The notes below the pieces were generated by a model. That model was not told the DNA's origin. It saw only the letters and a list, made by a program, of their open reading frames with translations, and did not search any database. Below, piece after piece: positions 47,396-56,693 of a DNA stretch of 64,000 bases (within the stretch, counting starts at the first letter, position 1; each line of letters starts with the position of its first letter). Origin of the DNA: Cepaea nemoralis (Eukaryota > Mollusca > Gastropoda > Stylommatophora > Helicidae); contig JACEFZ010001339.1 of the NCBI GenBank assembly GCA_014155875.1, positions 95,448 through 159,447 of the forward strand. Direction: 5' to 3'. Both the position numbers and the translations under genes were made by a program.

Positions 47396-47399
47396 TATG

Positions 47400-48010
47400 C
47401 TTCATCATGATCATCATGATCATCATCATCATCATGTGCCATGCTGGTAAACGTGGGCGGTTATGTTTTGCCATCTCACTCGATCACCAGAGTCGTGGAT
47501 CAGCTCAGTGTTCTTGTCTCGACCATACAACGTGGCCAAGCCATCCAGGTATTTACTTCTCTGCCCTCCAATTTATTTCTTCTCATAACATGCCCAAAAC
47601 ATGTTGACTGTCTAAGGCTAATTTCTCTAGTCACTTTACGGTTTTCATTTGTTTCTTGTAGGACTTGGTCATTGATTTTTCTGTCCGTCCATGGTATTCT
47701 TTGCATTTTCCTAAGAAGCAACATTTCCACAGCCATCAGATGTTTTTCGGCTTGTCTGCTTATTGTCCAGGCTTCACATCCATACAAAAGCACAGGTTCT
47801 ATGTAGCACCTCAACACTCTTTTTCTCGTTGCAAATGACATCATTTTATTTGTCAGTGTGTTTGTAATCTTGCAAAATGCTGCCTTCCCCATGGCGATTC
47901 TTGTTCTAATCTCTTCAAGGCATCTTCCGTCAGATGTGTTCCGAGATAATTATACCGACTCACTTGTTTGAGAATATTCCCATTTACTTGTAAATAACAT
48001 TGTGGTATTT
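47400..48010 (-). pseudogene. LINE relic, RT C-terminal part, (GAT)n tail
   Basis: In reverse: NGNILKQVSRYNYLGTHLTE, then KAAFCKITNTLTNKMMSFAT, VLRCYIEPVLLYGCEAWTIS and AVEMLLLRKMQRIPWTDRKI, then GHVMRRNKLE. The 3' end reaches catggcacatgatgatgatg. The longest clean piece is 130 codons. Confidence 0.87.
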
Positions 48011-48029
48011 CCTTATTCACTGGGGAGTA

Positions 48030-48230
48030 AAAGGAAGAAGAAGAAGAAGAAGAAGAAGAAGAAGAAGAAGAAGAAGAAGAAGAAGAAGAAGAAGAAGAAG
48101 AAGAAGAAGAAGAAGAAGAAGAAGAAGAAGAAGAAGAACAAAACCAAGAACAAGAACAAGAAGAAGAAGAAGTATAAGGGGGAAAAAGAAGAATAGGAAT
48201 AACAAGAAGAAGAAGAAGAAGAAGAAGAAG

Positions 48231-48262
<32 letters not shown>

Positions 48263-48340
48263 CAAGAACAAGAACAAGAACAAGAAGAACAAGAAGTATA
48301 AGGGGGAAAAAGAAGAATAGGAATAACAAGAAGAAGAAGT
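48030..48340. repeat. (GAA)n array with a longer-range duplication
   Basis: AGA/GAA triplets contain two copies of a block starting agtataagggggaaaaagaa, at about 48170 and 48293. A unit of about 123 bases has therefore been duplicated inside the microsatellite. Confidence 0.93.
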
Positions 48341-48354
48341 GTGTCCTCTTTTGT

Positions 48355-48645
48355 TTTTGTTGCGCTCGCTCGCTTTGAACTCAAACGTAGTGCATACACA
48401 CTACTTCTAGTAGTGGTGGACTGAATTTTCCGTGTGGATTAGCTTTCTCTATTAACAGTGTCTCTCGCCATCAGGCGTACCCACCTCGACTTCTGAGGTA
48501 CTTGTAATTTACGTACCCAAGTCAAGGATGAAAAGTCAACATTTTAATCCAACTGTCTGGTGTACGGATCGAAGCCCATACCTTGGCATCAGCACACCGG
48601 ATGTTTAAGAACGCGCGTTTTTATCCATTCTGCTATGCTGTTTTG
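48355..48645 (-). mobile_element. SINE family A
   Basis: Reverse-strand head with a B-box-like GGGCTTCGATCCG near 48572-48585. The body contains acgtacccaagtcaaggatg. It abuts the GAA array on the left. Confidence 0.78.
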
Positions 48646-48756
48646 TGGACGGAGTCTGGTGGTTTCTCAAGGACAATAATATTGGGGAAATAAAAATGTG
48701 GGTGTTGATTCCCCTCACCCCAGGGACGACACTAAAGTAATAAAGGATTACTACGA

Positions 48757-48865
48757 CAATCATGTGCCATGTTGGTAAGCGTGGGCGGTCATGTTTTGCC
48801 ATCTCACTCGATCACCAGAGTCGTGGATCAGCTCAGTGTTCTTGTCTCGACCATACAACGCGGCA
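48757..48865 (-). mobile_element. LINE 3' end fragment
   Basis: About 100 bases nearly identical to 47426-47535, truncated at both sides. It lies 1.3 kb away in the same orientation. Confidence 0.75.
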
Positions 48866-48869
48866 TATG

Positions 48870-49720
48870 ATAGTGATGATTTCATATACTTTTAGCTTTG
48901 CTGATAACGATTGTTAACGATTATTTATCCTTCAATTATGGCTAGTCTGAATAACATATGTTGCACCTTTGAATGTATAATGTCCGAACTTCATGAAGTT
49001 GTCACACTGTTTGTAATCACATTATTCGTAGTCAAGTGTTCACAAATGCATGCCTCCTGCTTTAATATGATCAGCTATTGTTTGTTACAAGAGGGAGCTA
49101 GTGAACGTTGACAGTTGCAGCTTCAGTTGTGCTATCAATTGTCAGGAGTAAACCATTAAAAACGTTGTGAATACGCCAAGTGTGGTAGCGTATCCTTCTG
49201 TAAAGATAAGTGGATAATTTGAAATCGCTGGTTATTCACATTTAATAAGCATTCCTCATGTGATCCGTGTCTCAGTGGTTCCCAAAGAGGACGGAAATGT
49301 CCCCATAATACAGTGAAGTGAAAAGTTTCAAATTTGAATAGAATTTGCTACTGATTGATACAACGATGAAATTTGAGAATTGAAGATTTAGTTTTGCTCA
49401 CAGCTTCTCCGGAGCAAATCTTTAAATATTACTAATACATTTTGAATACGTAACAACACTTATTATATCAGCCTATCCATCAGTGAAGGAAATTGGATGA
49501 TTTGACAGCGTTTGGGTTTCAAATTTCTAATTCTTCTTCTTCGTTCGTTCGGAATGTTTCCTTTAGACGTAATGGCGTTGTGCCTGTTTACAGCACAGCA
49601 GTGATATTTTCGCCTTTCGGCCGACACCTCCTTCCCACTTCTTCAGACATTTATTGACCGGGTTAACCTTTCCGTGGTATTTTATATTAAATAAACACTC
49701 TTCGTATGCTACATGTATCA
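48870..49720. other. Unassigned intronic stretch
   Basis: One hAT-like terminal motif (cagtggttcccaaag) at about 49273-49287, with no clear partner. Nothing else recognised. Confidence 0.4.
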
Positions 49721-49911
49721 CAGTGGTTACCAAAGTGGAGGGGATCACTCACGAGATTCAGGGGATGGTGGTTTTTGGAACTTGTAGTAAACTTAATACC
49801 AAGACAGAGCTACACATTTGTATGGATGTACTTGATGTGGACCACGTGGCCGCATCAGGGGCGCCCAGGGAGCAGTAGTTCAATGGAGTCTGCTAATCAC
49901 TGGTCTACAGT
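49721..49911. mobile_element. Possible hAT MITE
   Basis: The left end is CAGTGGTTACCAAAGTGG, and the right end in reverse is CAGTGATTAGCAGAC. Interior words such as gcatcaggggcgcccaggga are typical. The flanking octamers do not match. Confidence 0.45.
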
Positions 49912-50014
49912 GACATTGAACCTGTGTGCTATAAGTCCTGTGTATATTTTAAAAGGATCTGGCAGAGACTCAGGACTCCGAGGAAAGGCCAGGCAGATAG
50001 ATAATCAGTCTGTT

Positions 50015-50125
50015 TATGATATCTTTATAACTGGGACTCTTCGCTGGCTGTTGAAAATGAGGACGGAGCACGTATGGGAATGCCCCAAGTGTTGTGATGT
50101 TGGTTCTTGACTCAATTAAACTCAG
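50015..50125 (+). mobile_element. Interspersed repeat R3, copy 1
   Basis: One frame reads GTLRWLLKMRTEHVWECPKC and CDVGS-stop. Copy 2 at 51420-51515 reads GTLLWLLKMMTERLWECPEC and NDVGS-stop. Confidence 0.65.
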
Positions 50126-50184
50126 CACAACTCAACTCAACGCATATTTCAACAGGTAATCGTAGGACTCCCATGGAAACTTAC

Positions 50185-50249
50185 TTTTAATATGTCCTCT
50201 ATAAGTGTATTGAAACAGCGCTGGACTATATTTCAGTTGAATTTGAAAT
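50185..50249 (-). CDS. Candidate exon just upstream of the MGAT4-like core
   Basis: Minus-strand segment of 65 bases with a strong donor (AAAA|GTAAGT) and a weaker acceptor (CTGCAAG). It encodes 21 codons ending SPALFQYTYRGHIK with one base over. That base completes an ATG codon with the first two bases of exon 29458-29591, giving GHIKMSIVIGIPS across the junction. In MGAT4-family proteins a short basic or aromatic segment normally sits directly before the IGIP strand, which fits. The acceptor has little pyrimidine tract, so the left boundary of the exon, in reading order, is uncertain. Confidence 0.5.
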
Positions 50250-50429
50250 CTTGCAGTTATATGTATTATCATAGTCTGTATTTCATCTTTTACAAGACGG
50301 TGGTACCTCTTCTAGATTTAAAGATGTTCTTAACATCCTGGGCAGTTGGGAAGATACTACAACTTCTTTGTTTCTACAAGGGGAAGCATTAAGTAACAGG
50401 AATTTTACGAATAAGGTGTTGTTGTTGTT

Positions 50430-50990
50430 TTTTCCCCCTCTAAAACAATAGTGCAAACCAGAAACTGCGTGTGCTATTTCTCAGAATAGTTTTCCTTTCT
50501 GGCAACACACTTGGTACTCCCGTTCATTAGCTTGTTGATGCCTTCTAGAAACAAGATTTTAAGTGTCGGCTTAAACCAATGTTGCACTGCCTCTATTTCC
50601 TCGTTGTCAACTACAAACCTCTAACCGTGAAAACGTTCTGTCAAGGTTCCAAACAAGTGAAACTCGGCCGGCGCCAAGTAAGCTTCGTGTTACAAGACCT
50701 CACATTACAAATCACGTAGTGTATTCACTGTATGTACAGCCGTATGAAGGCGAGCGTCGTCATGCAGCAACAATACTCTCTTTGAGAGAAGTCCCCGGCG
50801 TTTCGATCATATTGCAAGCTTCAGTTTGTTCACTAGCATGTTACTGTATCGTGCTCTCGTCACCGTTTCACCTAATTCCTGGAAACGTACAAATATAGGG
50901 GTCTTTATCTCCCAAAATATTCTTATCCAGCATATTCATGCGTCTTGAATTTTCTTCCATTGTGAAATCTGTCCACCAATTCATAAGCTA
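50430..50990 (-). pseudogene. Mariner-like transposase, C-terminal half
   Basis: In reverse: ETVTRARYSNMLVNKLKLAI, then LLLHDDARLHTAVHTVNTLR, then AEFHLFGTL and a C-terminal KPTLKILFLEGINKLMN...KENYSEK ending. HDDAR carries the second catalytic D, and the third lies in the position of xDFHLFG, here changed to EFHLFG. Several stops. The right edge meets the SINE C copy at about 51010. Confidence 0.85.
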
Positions 50991-51009
50991 TTTCCTGACT
51001 CAAAAAACC

Positions 51010-51262
51010 GTCTCTTTTTTTTTGCATATTCCTTACAGGACGTTGCAGTCAAAATCAGCATTATTTAGCTGCTGTTGGTGTACTAGGCAAGATTACGTTC
51101 GGTAGTTTGTCATTGCTTTCTGAGCGACAGGCTCACATACCCCTAAGTTACCAACGCGGCGAGAACCGCTACCGATTCTCGCGCAAGGTTACGTTACTCA
51201 CAAGAATATACGGGATTACGGAGAAAGACGTTAACGTCTAGGCCAGGTAGACCGGCTGTCTC
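51010..51262 (-). mobile_element. SINE family C
   Basis: Full-length reverse copy with a decayed head (ctaggccaggtagaccggc at its start) and a cattccttacaggacgttgc end. Confidence 0.82.
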
Positions 51263-51419
51263 TGCATTGAACCATAATTCTTCTTACGAATAACTCCTCG
51301 TTCTTCCAAACTGGAAATTGATAGCATGTCAGCCATTTTGTAATCATTAGGTATCCAATCTCTCAACACAATACATTCAGAGGTGAAGCTAAACGGACAT
51401 ACAATCAGATTGGAACGGA

Positions 51420-51515
51420 CATAATTAATATTGGGACTCTACTCTGGCTGTTAAAGATGATGACCGAGCGATTATGGGAATGTCCCGAGTGCAATGATGT
51501 CGGTTCTTGACTCAA
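51420..51515 (+). mobile_element. Interspersed repeat R3, copy 2
   Basis: Partner of 50015-50125; ends gtcggttcttgactcaact. Confidence 0.65.
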
Positions 51516-51539
51516 CTCATCTCATCTCTCTCTACACAA

Positions 51540-51975
51540 GAGATCAAGGGTCGTGTGATACCATGTGACACCAATGATTCTGAGAAACATCCCATCCCTA
51601 GGCAAACATCGAATCCGGTACCTGCAGAATCTGACACGGACACAGTAGCCTGTCAGTCACGGCTGTCCCGGTTGGACATCGAAAGTAGCAGGCAAATTGG
51701 GCTTTTGTGCCTGCTAGATTTCAACATTACGAATCACATCTATAAAATTGGGCTTTTGTGCTTGCCTGATTTCAACGTTTGGAATATCATCAATAAAACT
51801 GGGCTTATGTGCCTGCTAGATTTCAACACTAGGAATCACATCTCTTATAAAATGTCAGTCACTTCCTTCTCTTCGCTAGTCTACGAGACACATTTGGGGA
51901 AGATAAATAACCCATTTAGCTTCCCAAACTTGTCCGCGCGAAGTCATGGGGGATTGAGCTGGATGGACTAAACTT
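51540..51975 (+). repeat. Open frame with three 51-bp repeats
   Basis: From 51680 to about 51850 the frame encodes IGLLCLLDFNITNHIYK, then IGLLCLPDFNVWNIINK, then TGLMCLLDFNTRNHISYK. There is no ATG at the head of the frame and no recognised family. It could be part of an unknown transposable element. Confidence 0.5.
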
Positions 51976-52184
51976 GTTAGCAAACACATGTAATCATTGG
52001 GTATTATCTCAAGTTCGCAAGGTAGACAGATGGCCGCGTTAAACAGGCCATAACTACGGTCAGCCATCAGCATGGTCTCAAAGTCTTAAGACGCATCTTT
52101 GGGCCCATTAGGGATACACAAAGTGGAGAGTGGAAAAGAAGAAGCAACAAATACATTTATGATCTGTTTAAGTCCCCGCTAATC

Positions 52185-52410
52185 ATTGGTATCATGAAGG
52201 CTAGGTATCCTGCAATGGCTGGGGCATATAGAACGAATGGAAGATAATAGGGAAACAAAACTCGCTTACACTCAAGAAATAAATGACCGTAGACCCCGAG
52301 GTAGACCAAGAAGACGGTGGAGAGATAATATACATACAGACATACAGGCACTTGGAATCAGCGACTGGCAAGAGAAGGTCAACCAGAGAGATGAATGGAG
52401 ACGGTGACGT
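52185..52410 (+). pseudogene. LINE C-terminal fragment
   Basis: In one frame: LGHIERMEDNRE, TKLAYTQEINDRRPRGRPRR and RWRDNIHTDIQALGISDWQE, then VNQRDEWRR. This is a classical GHxxRM...RGRPRxRWxD...DRxxWR tail. It ends at the mariner fragment. Confidence 0.87.
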
Positions 52411-52900
52411 CATAAGGACAATTTAAAGACGGCCGCCTCACTTTTGACATGCACCAAGAGGAGCAGGGTTCTGTTATCCGTTTTTTTTTTTTTGGTTTTT
52501 TTTTTTTTTTGGATCAGTGAGGGGGTGAAACCTTTAGAAATTCATCGGTGAATGAAAATCCAGTATAGTGATGTATGCGTGTCAATCCAGCAAGTGTATC
52601 AGTGGAGTAGGAAGTTTCAAAACAGCGTGACTTCGGTGACAGCCATGTGCAGGGTAGGTTATGCTGACTCTCTCTTGGATGAACAGGGCGTTATTTTACA
52701 GCACTACATGACAAGATGGAAAACTGTCACCAGTAATACGTACACAGATCTTCTCAGGAATCATCGAGACGCAATCAAATGTAAACGACGTGGACTTCTG
52801 AATAAAGGTGTTCTTTTGCAACATGACAATGGTTTAAGGTTTTCATTTGAAGCCCCTTCGTATAATCAGCACCAACTTCATAAAAGTCTGATATGACAGA
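52410..52900 (+). pseudogene. Mariner transposase relic with internal deletion
   Basis: SIQQVYQWSRKFQNSVTSVT is the helix-turn-helix region. LLDEQGVILQHYMTRWKTVT, then TYTDLLRNHRDAIKCKRRGL and NKGVLLQHDNG are catalytic-domain blocks. The central D (the V(M/T)DE region) between them is deleted, and the frame runs out after HDNG. Confidence 0.85.
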
Positions 52901-53039
52901 GATTATTGGAGATTCATGATCACCAATGCTTGTTCAAAGCCATGTAGAAAAAGAAGTGATTCTGGTACATTCAGATTTGGATGCTCGACGGTACTACGGA
53001 GTTAGTGCACTGTGCTCTGTTGAGATTATCTTGGTGTGA

Positions 53040-53290
53040 TCTCTATGAGAAATTAAATTGACAGTCTGGATTTGCTGGGCCAAAACTAAGGTCAAAACTT
53101 ATTGACAACTAACAAATTGAATGGGAAAAGAGCAAGGGAAAGGCAGAGAGATAAATAAATCGATGGCTTTACCATATGATTGGGACAAGAACGCGGACCG
53201 GATCCATGACTGATGTTCGTGTAAGATGGCGAATGAAAACCAACCACACTTTTCGGCATGGTACATGATGAAAGTCAGGAAAGTGGACCA
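53040..53290 (+). mobile_element. LINE 3' end with catggtacatgatga terminus
   Basis: Same family as 47400-48010 in opposite orientation: gcaagggaaaggcagagaga, ggatccatgactgatgttcg and ttttcggcatggtacatgat. Confidence 0.75.
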
Positions 53291-53884
53291 CTCATGAATG
53301 TGCAATGAAATTAACCTTTACAAATCAAACCAAATTAATCTTTATAAGAAGCCGAATATACATCAAAGTCATGTTGGTTGAGAAGAAAACAAATGTTGCC
53401 TCTATACCTAACTAAACTCGGGACTCCTGTGTTAGTAAGCTAATGCAGTGCCACCAACATGGCTTCTGGCTAGTTACTAGACAACTGAGCTTCGTGGCTG
53501 TCTCTCCATACGCTATAAAGTTAATATAATATCAACGAAAACAAACAGCTACTACTATAGATAGGCGAAATTGGTTGACTGGTTGGCTGCTGGCTGGATG
53601 TTTGGTTGGTTAGCTGGTTGGTTGTTTGGTTAGTTGGTTTTTGGGTTGGTTATTTTGTGAATTCTCTGCTGTTTCACTTGTAACTCCGATTCATTGACCT
53701 GTGGGCCACACGAGATCTTACACTTAGCGGAGTTGCGTTGGTGGAGAACTTTCCCCCCTACTTTATACGCAAGTTCAATCTCCACAGAGACTGTTTTTAG
53801 AGGCACCCTTTTCCTCTGCAAGCGCAGACATTAAATGGGTTTGCAAAATCCGTACTGGAGCTTAACATCTAAAGAGAGACATAT
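53291..53884. other. Unassigned stretch with one open minus frame
   Basis: 53630-53821 is open in reverse (KRVPLKTVSVEIELAYKVGG). A good AG lies before it and possible GT sites inside, but the phases do not fit the MGAT4-like model and no family was recognised. Confidence 0.35.
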
Positions 53885-54049
53885 TGTGATACAACGAGCC
53901 ATGATTCAGTGAAGTACATACTAGGCTCTGGGTGGTAATGTTTCATACACAGTTACAGGATGTTGTGTTGCAACCAGTCATGATTCAGTGAAGCACATAG
54001 TAGGATAGGCTAAGTGTGGCAATGTTTCCGACACAGAAAACTGGATATT

Positions 54050-54215
54050 ACATTGATAACATGACATTGACAACATGACATTAACAACATGACATTGACA
54101 GTATGGCATTGACAACATGACATCGACAACACGACATTGACAACATGGCATTGACAACATGACATTGACAACATTACAGTGACAACAGTACATTGACAAA
54201 ATTACATTGACAACA
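54050..54215. repeat. 14-bp minisatellite, about 12 units
   Basis: Unit aacatgacattgac with point changes, ending about 70 bases from the candidate exon at 54287. A diverged duplication of about 85 bases (atgattcagtgaagyacata) precedes it at 53900-54030. Confidence 0.9.
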
Positions 54216-54286
54216 GACTCCAACCTTATGCACAGTTTGAACACAGACCCAAACATACAACAACAACAAAAACACAAGTAACTTAC

Positions 54287-54401
54287 TGACTCAAGTCCCT
54301 GCGGGTTGTTGTAATGTCCTTATTCTGGTGTGAGCTTTTATAAGTGGACATTATCGTCGGATCTGGATTTCCATTGTAAGAGTTGAGTTCCCTTAAGATC
54401 T
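54287..54401 (-). CDS. Candidate stem-region exon of the MGAT4-like gene
   Basis: Read on the minus strand, this stretch of 115 bases is preceded by a pyrimidine-rich acceptor (TTCTTTATATTACAG) and followed by a consensus donor (CA|GTAAGT). It is open for 37 codons plus two bases at each end. The peptide begins ILRELNSYNG and is hydrophilic, as expected of a Golgi stem. It has no recognisable catalytic motif. Its two trailing bases fit the single leading base of the candidate exon at 50185-50249. Support is splice signals plus phase only; stems are poorly conserved, so homology cannot confirm it by eye. Confidence 0.45.
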
Positions 54402-54469
54402 CTGTAATATAAAGAATACGTCTTTATTGCTCTGTGGTCTATACGTAACACTATTAAGTTCACAAGTAC

Positions 54470-55030
54470 CAAGTGTCACGCGGGTGATACTGACGTAGGA
54501 TTGCGAAATGTTTTGACTGCAAATAAATAGGCACCATCATTATCATCTTCCACTGTTGCCATCATGCGTCGTGAGGAGGAATCTTTCGTATCAGATCTTC
54601 TTTGGTGTAGGGCCAGTGCTGGTAGTTGATGGTGTTGCATTCTAACGAGATGGCCAAACCATGTGATCTTCTGTCTTTCAATAAATGTGGTACAAGGGGT
54701 TGATCCCACAGTTATCTCACAGGTGTTGATTTTGCCAAGTGTGATTTGGATAATGTCCAAGTCTGACATTGATAACATAGGATTGGTGTGAATAGGATAT
54801 TTACTATTTGTCGTTTTGCGGACACAAGTATATTTCGATATTCCAGTATATTGGTATTGGCATAATGGATTGAATTGATCGTGTCGCTTTTCTCGTCGGT
54901 TTTTCGTCTAGACAATGTCCGGAGGACTAACAATAGCTCAGAGCCAATTTTACAAATCTTGACAAAAAAATTGGACAAATTCCTGATACTACTGGAGTTT
55001 AAATCGAAGCCACCGTGTTGCCAAACACTT
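54470..55030 (-). pseudogene. LINE relic, C-terminal part
   Basis: In reverse: ILVSAKRQIVNILFTPILCY, QCQTWTLSKSHLAKINTCEI, then GSTPCTTFIERQKITWFGHL and VRMQHHQLPALALHQRRSDT. The 3' end reaches gaagatgataatgatggtgc. Same family as 1-215, 9600-9885 and the plus-strand relics in the duplication. Confidence 0.82.
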
Positions 55031-55099
55031 TCAATCGAAGCCACTGTGCTGGCCAATGATTTCAATCAAAGCCACTGCCTTGGCAAACAATTTCAATAG

Positions 55100-55235
55100 C
55101 TGTGTTGGTTTTTTATGAAATGGTATGGGTGCCGGTCGTTCATAAATCAATGGCAAACTACTGAACGTAAACTTGCACAAGAATCACGGACAGCTAAAAA
55201 TGTTTTTGTTGATTGCTACGTACCGTAAAGGATAT
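55100..55235 (+). mobile_element. SINE family C, body fragment
   Basis: aatcaatggcaaactactga, aacttgcacaagaatcac and ccgtaaaggatatgtaacaa. No tRNA head. Confidence 0.7.
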
Positions 55236-55539
55236 GTAACAACTAAAAACAAAAAAAATTACCACAACTGGCATATGTTACAGTTACCATATATTAATTT
55301 TATGTGCTAGACGTGTTATAGAAAAGTACATAATTTATGAATAAAAAATAATATACCTTCACGTATACATTCAAGTAATAAGCAGCCCCATGGTAGATAC
55401 TGCCAATGAGGCGTGACGTGTTAGGCCTTCACATATTCTATGTTACGACATAATGAGGTGGTGTGGCCAGTCCTCTTCACAGTCGTCATTCCTTTCCAGA
55501 CTCTTCCAAGAAAATTATGAACACTGTCAGATACTCTGT

Positions 55540-55680
55540 TTTATTAGGCCGGGTCGACCTTACGGTCGAGCTGATTGGAAAATATAATCTTGCCTTTGCT
55601 GGGGATTAAGCCGAGATTACTGTCTTGGCAGGCAAGCGCACTAGCAACTGTGCTAAGGTATAAACACATTTAATACCCAG
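55540..55680 (-). mobile_element. SINE family D
   Basis: In reverse: TTAGCACAGTTGCTAGTGCG as A box and CTCGGCTTAATCCCC as B box, then cagcaaaggcaagattatat, as in 2628-2725. Confidence 0.65.
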
Positions 55681-56029
55681 CAAACACCCCCTCTCTCCCT
55701 CCATAACAGTGCATTACGAGGGGCCATAAGGAATACAAAGAATAACAACACTAACTTCCCATTCCTGTCGTAAGAGGCTACTAAGGAGGTTTGATGTGAG
55801 ACTGGCGACTTTATTACGTGGGACACTTTAGGTGCACAATTCAGCCAATCATGAACACGTTTAAGAGGTCTTGGTTGAGGGATTATGCTTCACGGGGAAA
55901 TCAAAGGCATAATAAGATTATGATGACGATTAATATGATGGTCGTGATGATGATTAAACAACAATGATCAAGTTTGACCAGAGGCTAACGAAAGCCGCAA
56001 ACTGTTTAGAGAAATTAGACACAGATAGT

Positions 56030-56290
56030 CTCATTTATTTGGGCGCGCTATGATAAGAAATAAACTAGATAACTTGGTGACAACTGGCAAGATTGAGGAG
56101 AAAGAACAAGGGGAAGGCAGAGAAGTAAATATCACGATGGTTTGACCACATGGCAAGAACACAGAGCTGATCCATGAATCTGGTGATCGTGTAAGATGGC
56201 AAAACATGACCGCCCACGCTTACATGCATGGAACGTAATGAATTAATGTTTCTGAGTATGATGATGACGATGATGATGATGATGAAGCGT
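56030..56290 (+). mobile_element. LINE 3' end with (GAT)n tail
   Basis: gctatgataagaaataaact, ggggaaggcagagaagtaaa and catgcatggaacgtaatg, then (GATGAT)n. It corresponds to 31290-31440 and 53040-53290. Confidence 0.72.
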
Positions 56291-56597
56291 CCATCCCATC
56301 CGCATATTGACTTGAGGCTTCATCATAAGCCACGTGCCTGTAACAAGACCATCACCATGTGTCCTATGATTCCAGCCATTAACAAATATCTTCACAAATA
56401 AGTGACCTGAAAACGATTCATTACATGCTCCTCCCAGTCCCTTAGAAGTGGATCAGGTGACTAATCTTCTCAAGCAAGGACACAATTGGAAGGCCACGTG
56501 AGCATTTTGAATACGTTTACCATTCGACGGTCAATGAAAAGCGGAAAAAAGAGGCCTGACAGGCAACTACTTTGGCAAGATAATAAAATTAGAGAAG

Positions 56598-56611
<14 letters not shown>

Positions 56612-56692
<81 letters not shown>
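56612..56692. repeat. (TA)n microsatellite
   Basis: About 40 TA units following a short GT run, directly upstream of the LINE relic. Confidence 0.96.

Positions 56693-56693
<1 letters not shown>

Noticed and set aside
48000..48320. Long Lys/Arg/Glu-rich frames
   Set aside because: Translation of the GAA array.
53630..53821. Exon of the MGAT4-like gene or another gene
   Set aside because: Open and flanked by an AG, but the phases do not join its neighbours and no family was recognised.
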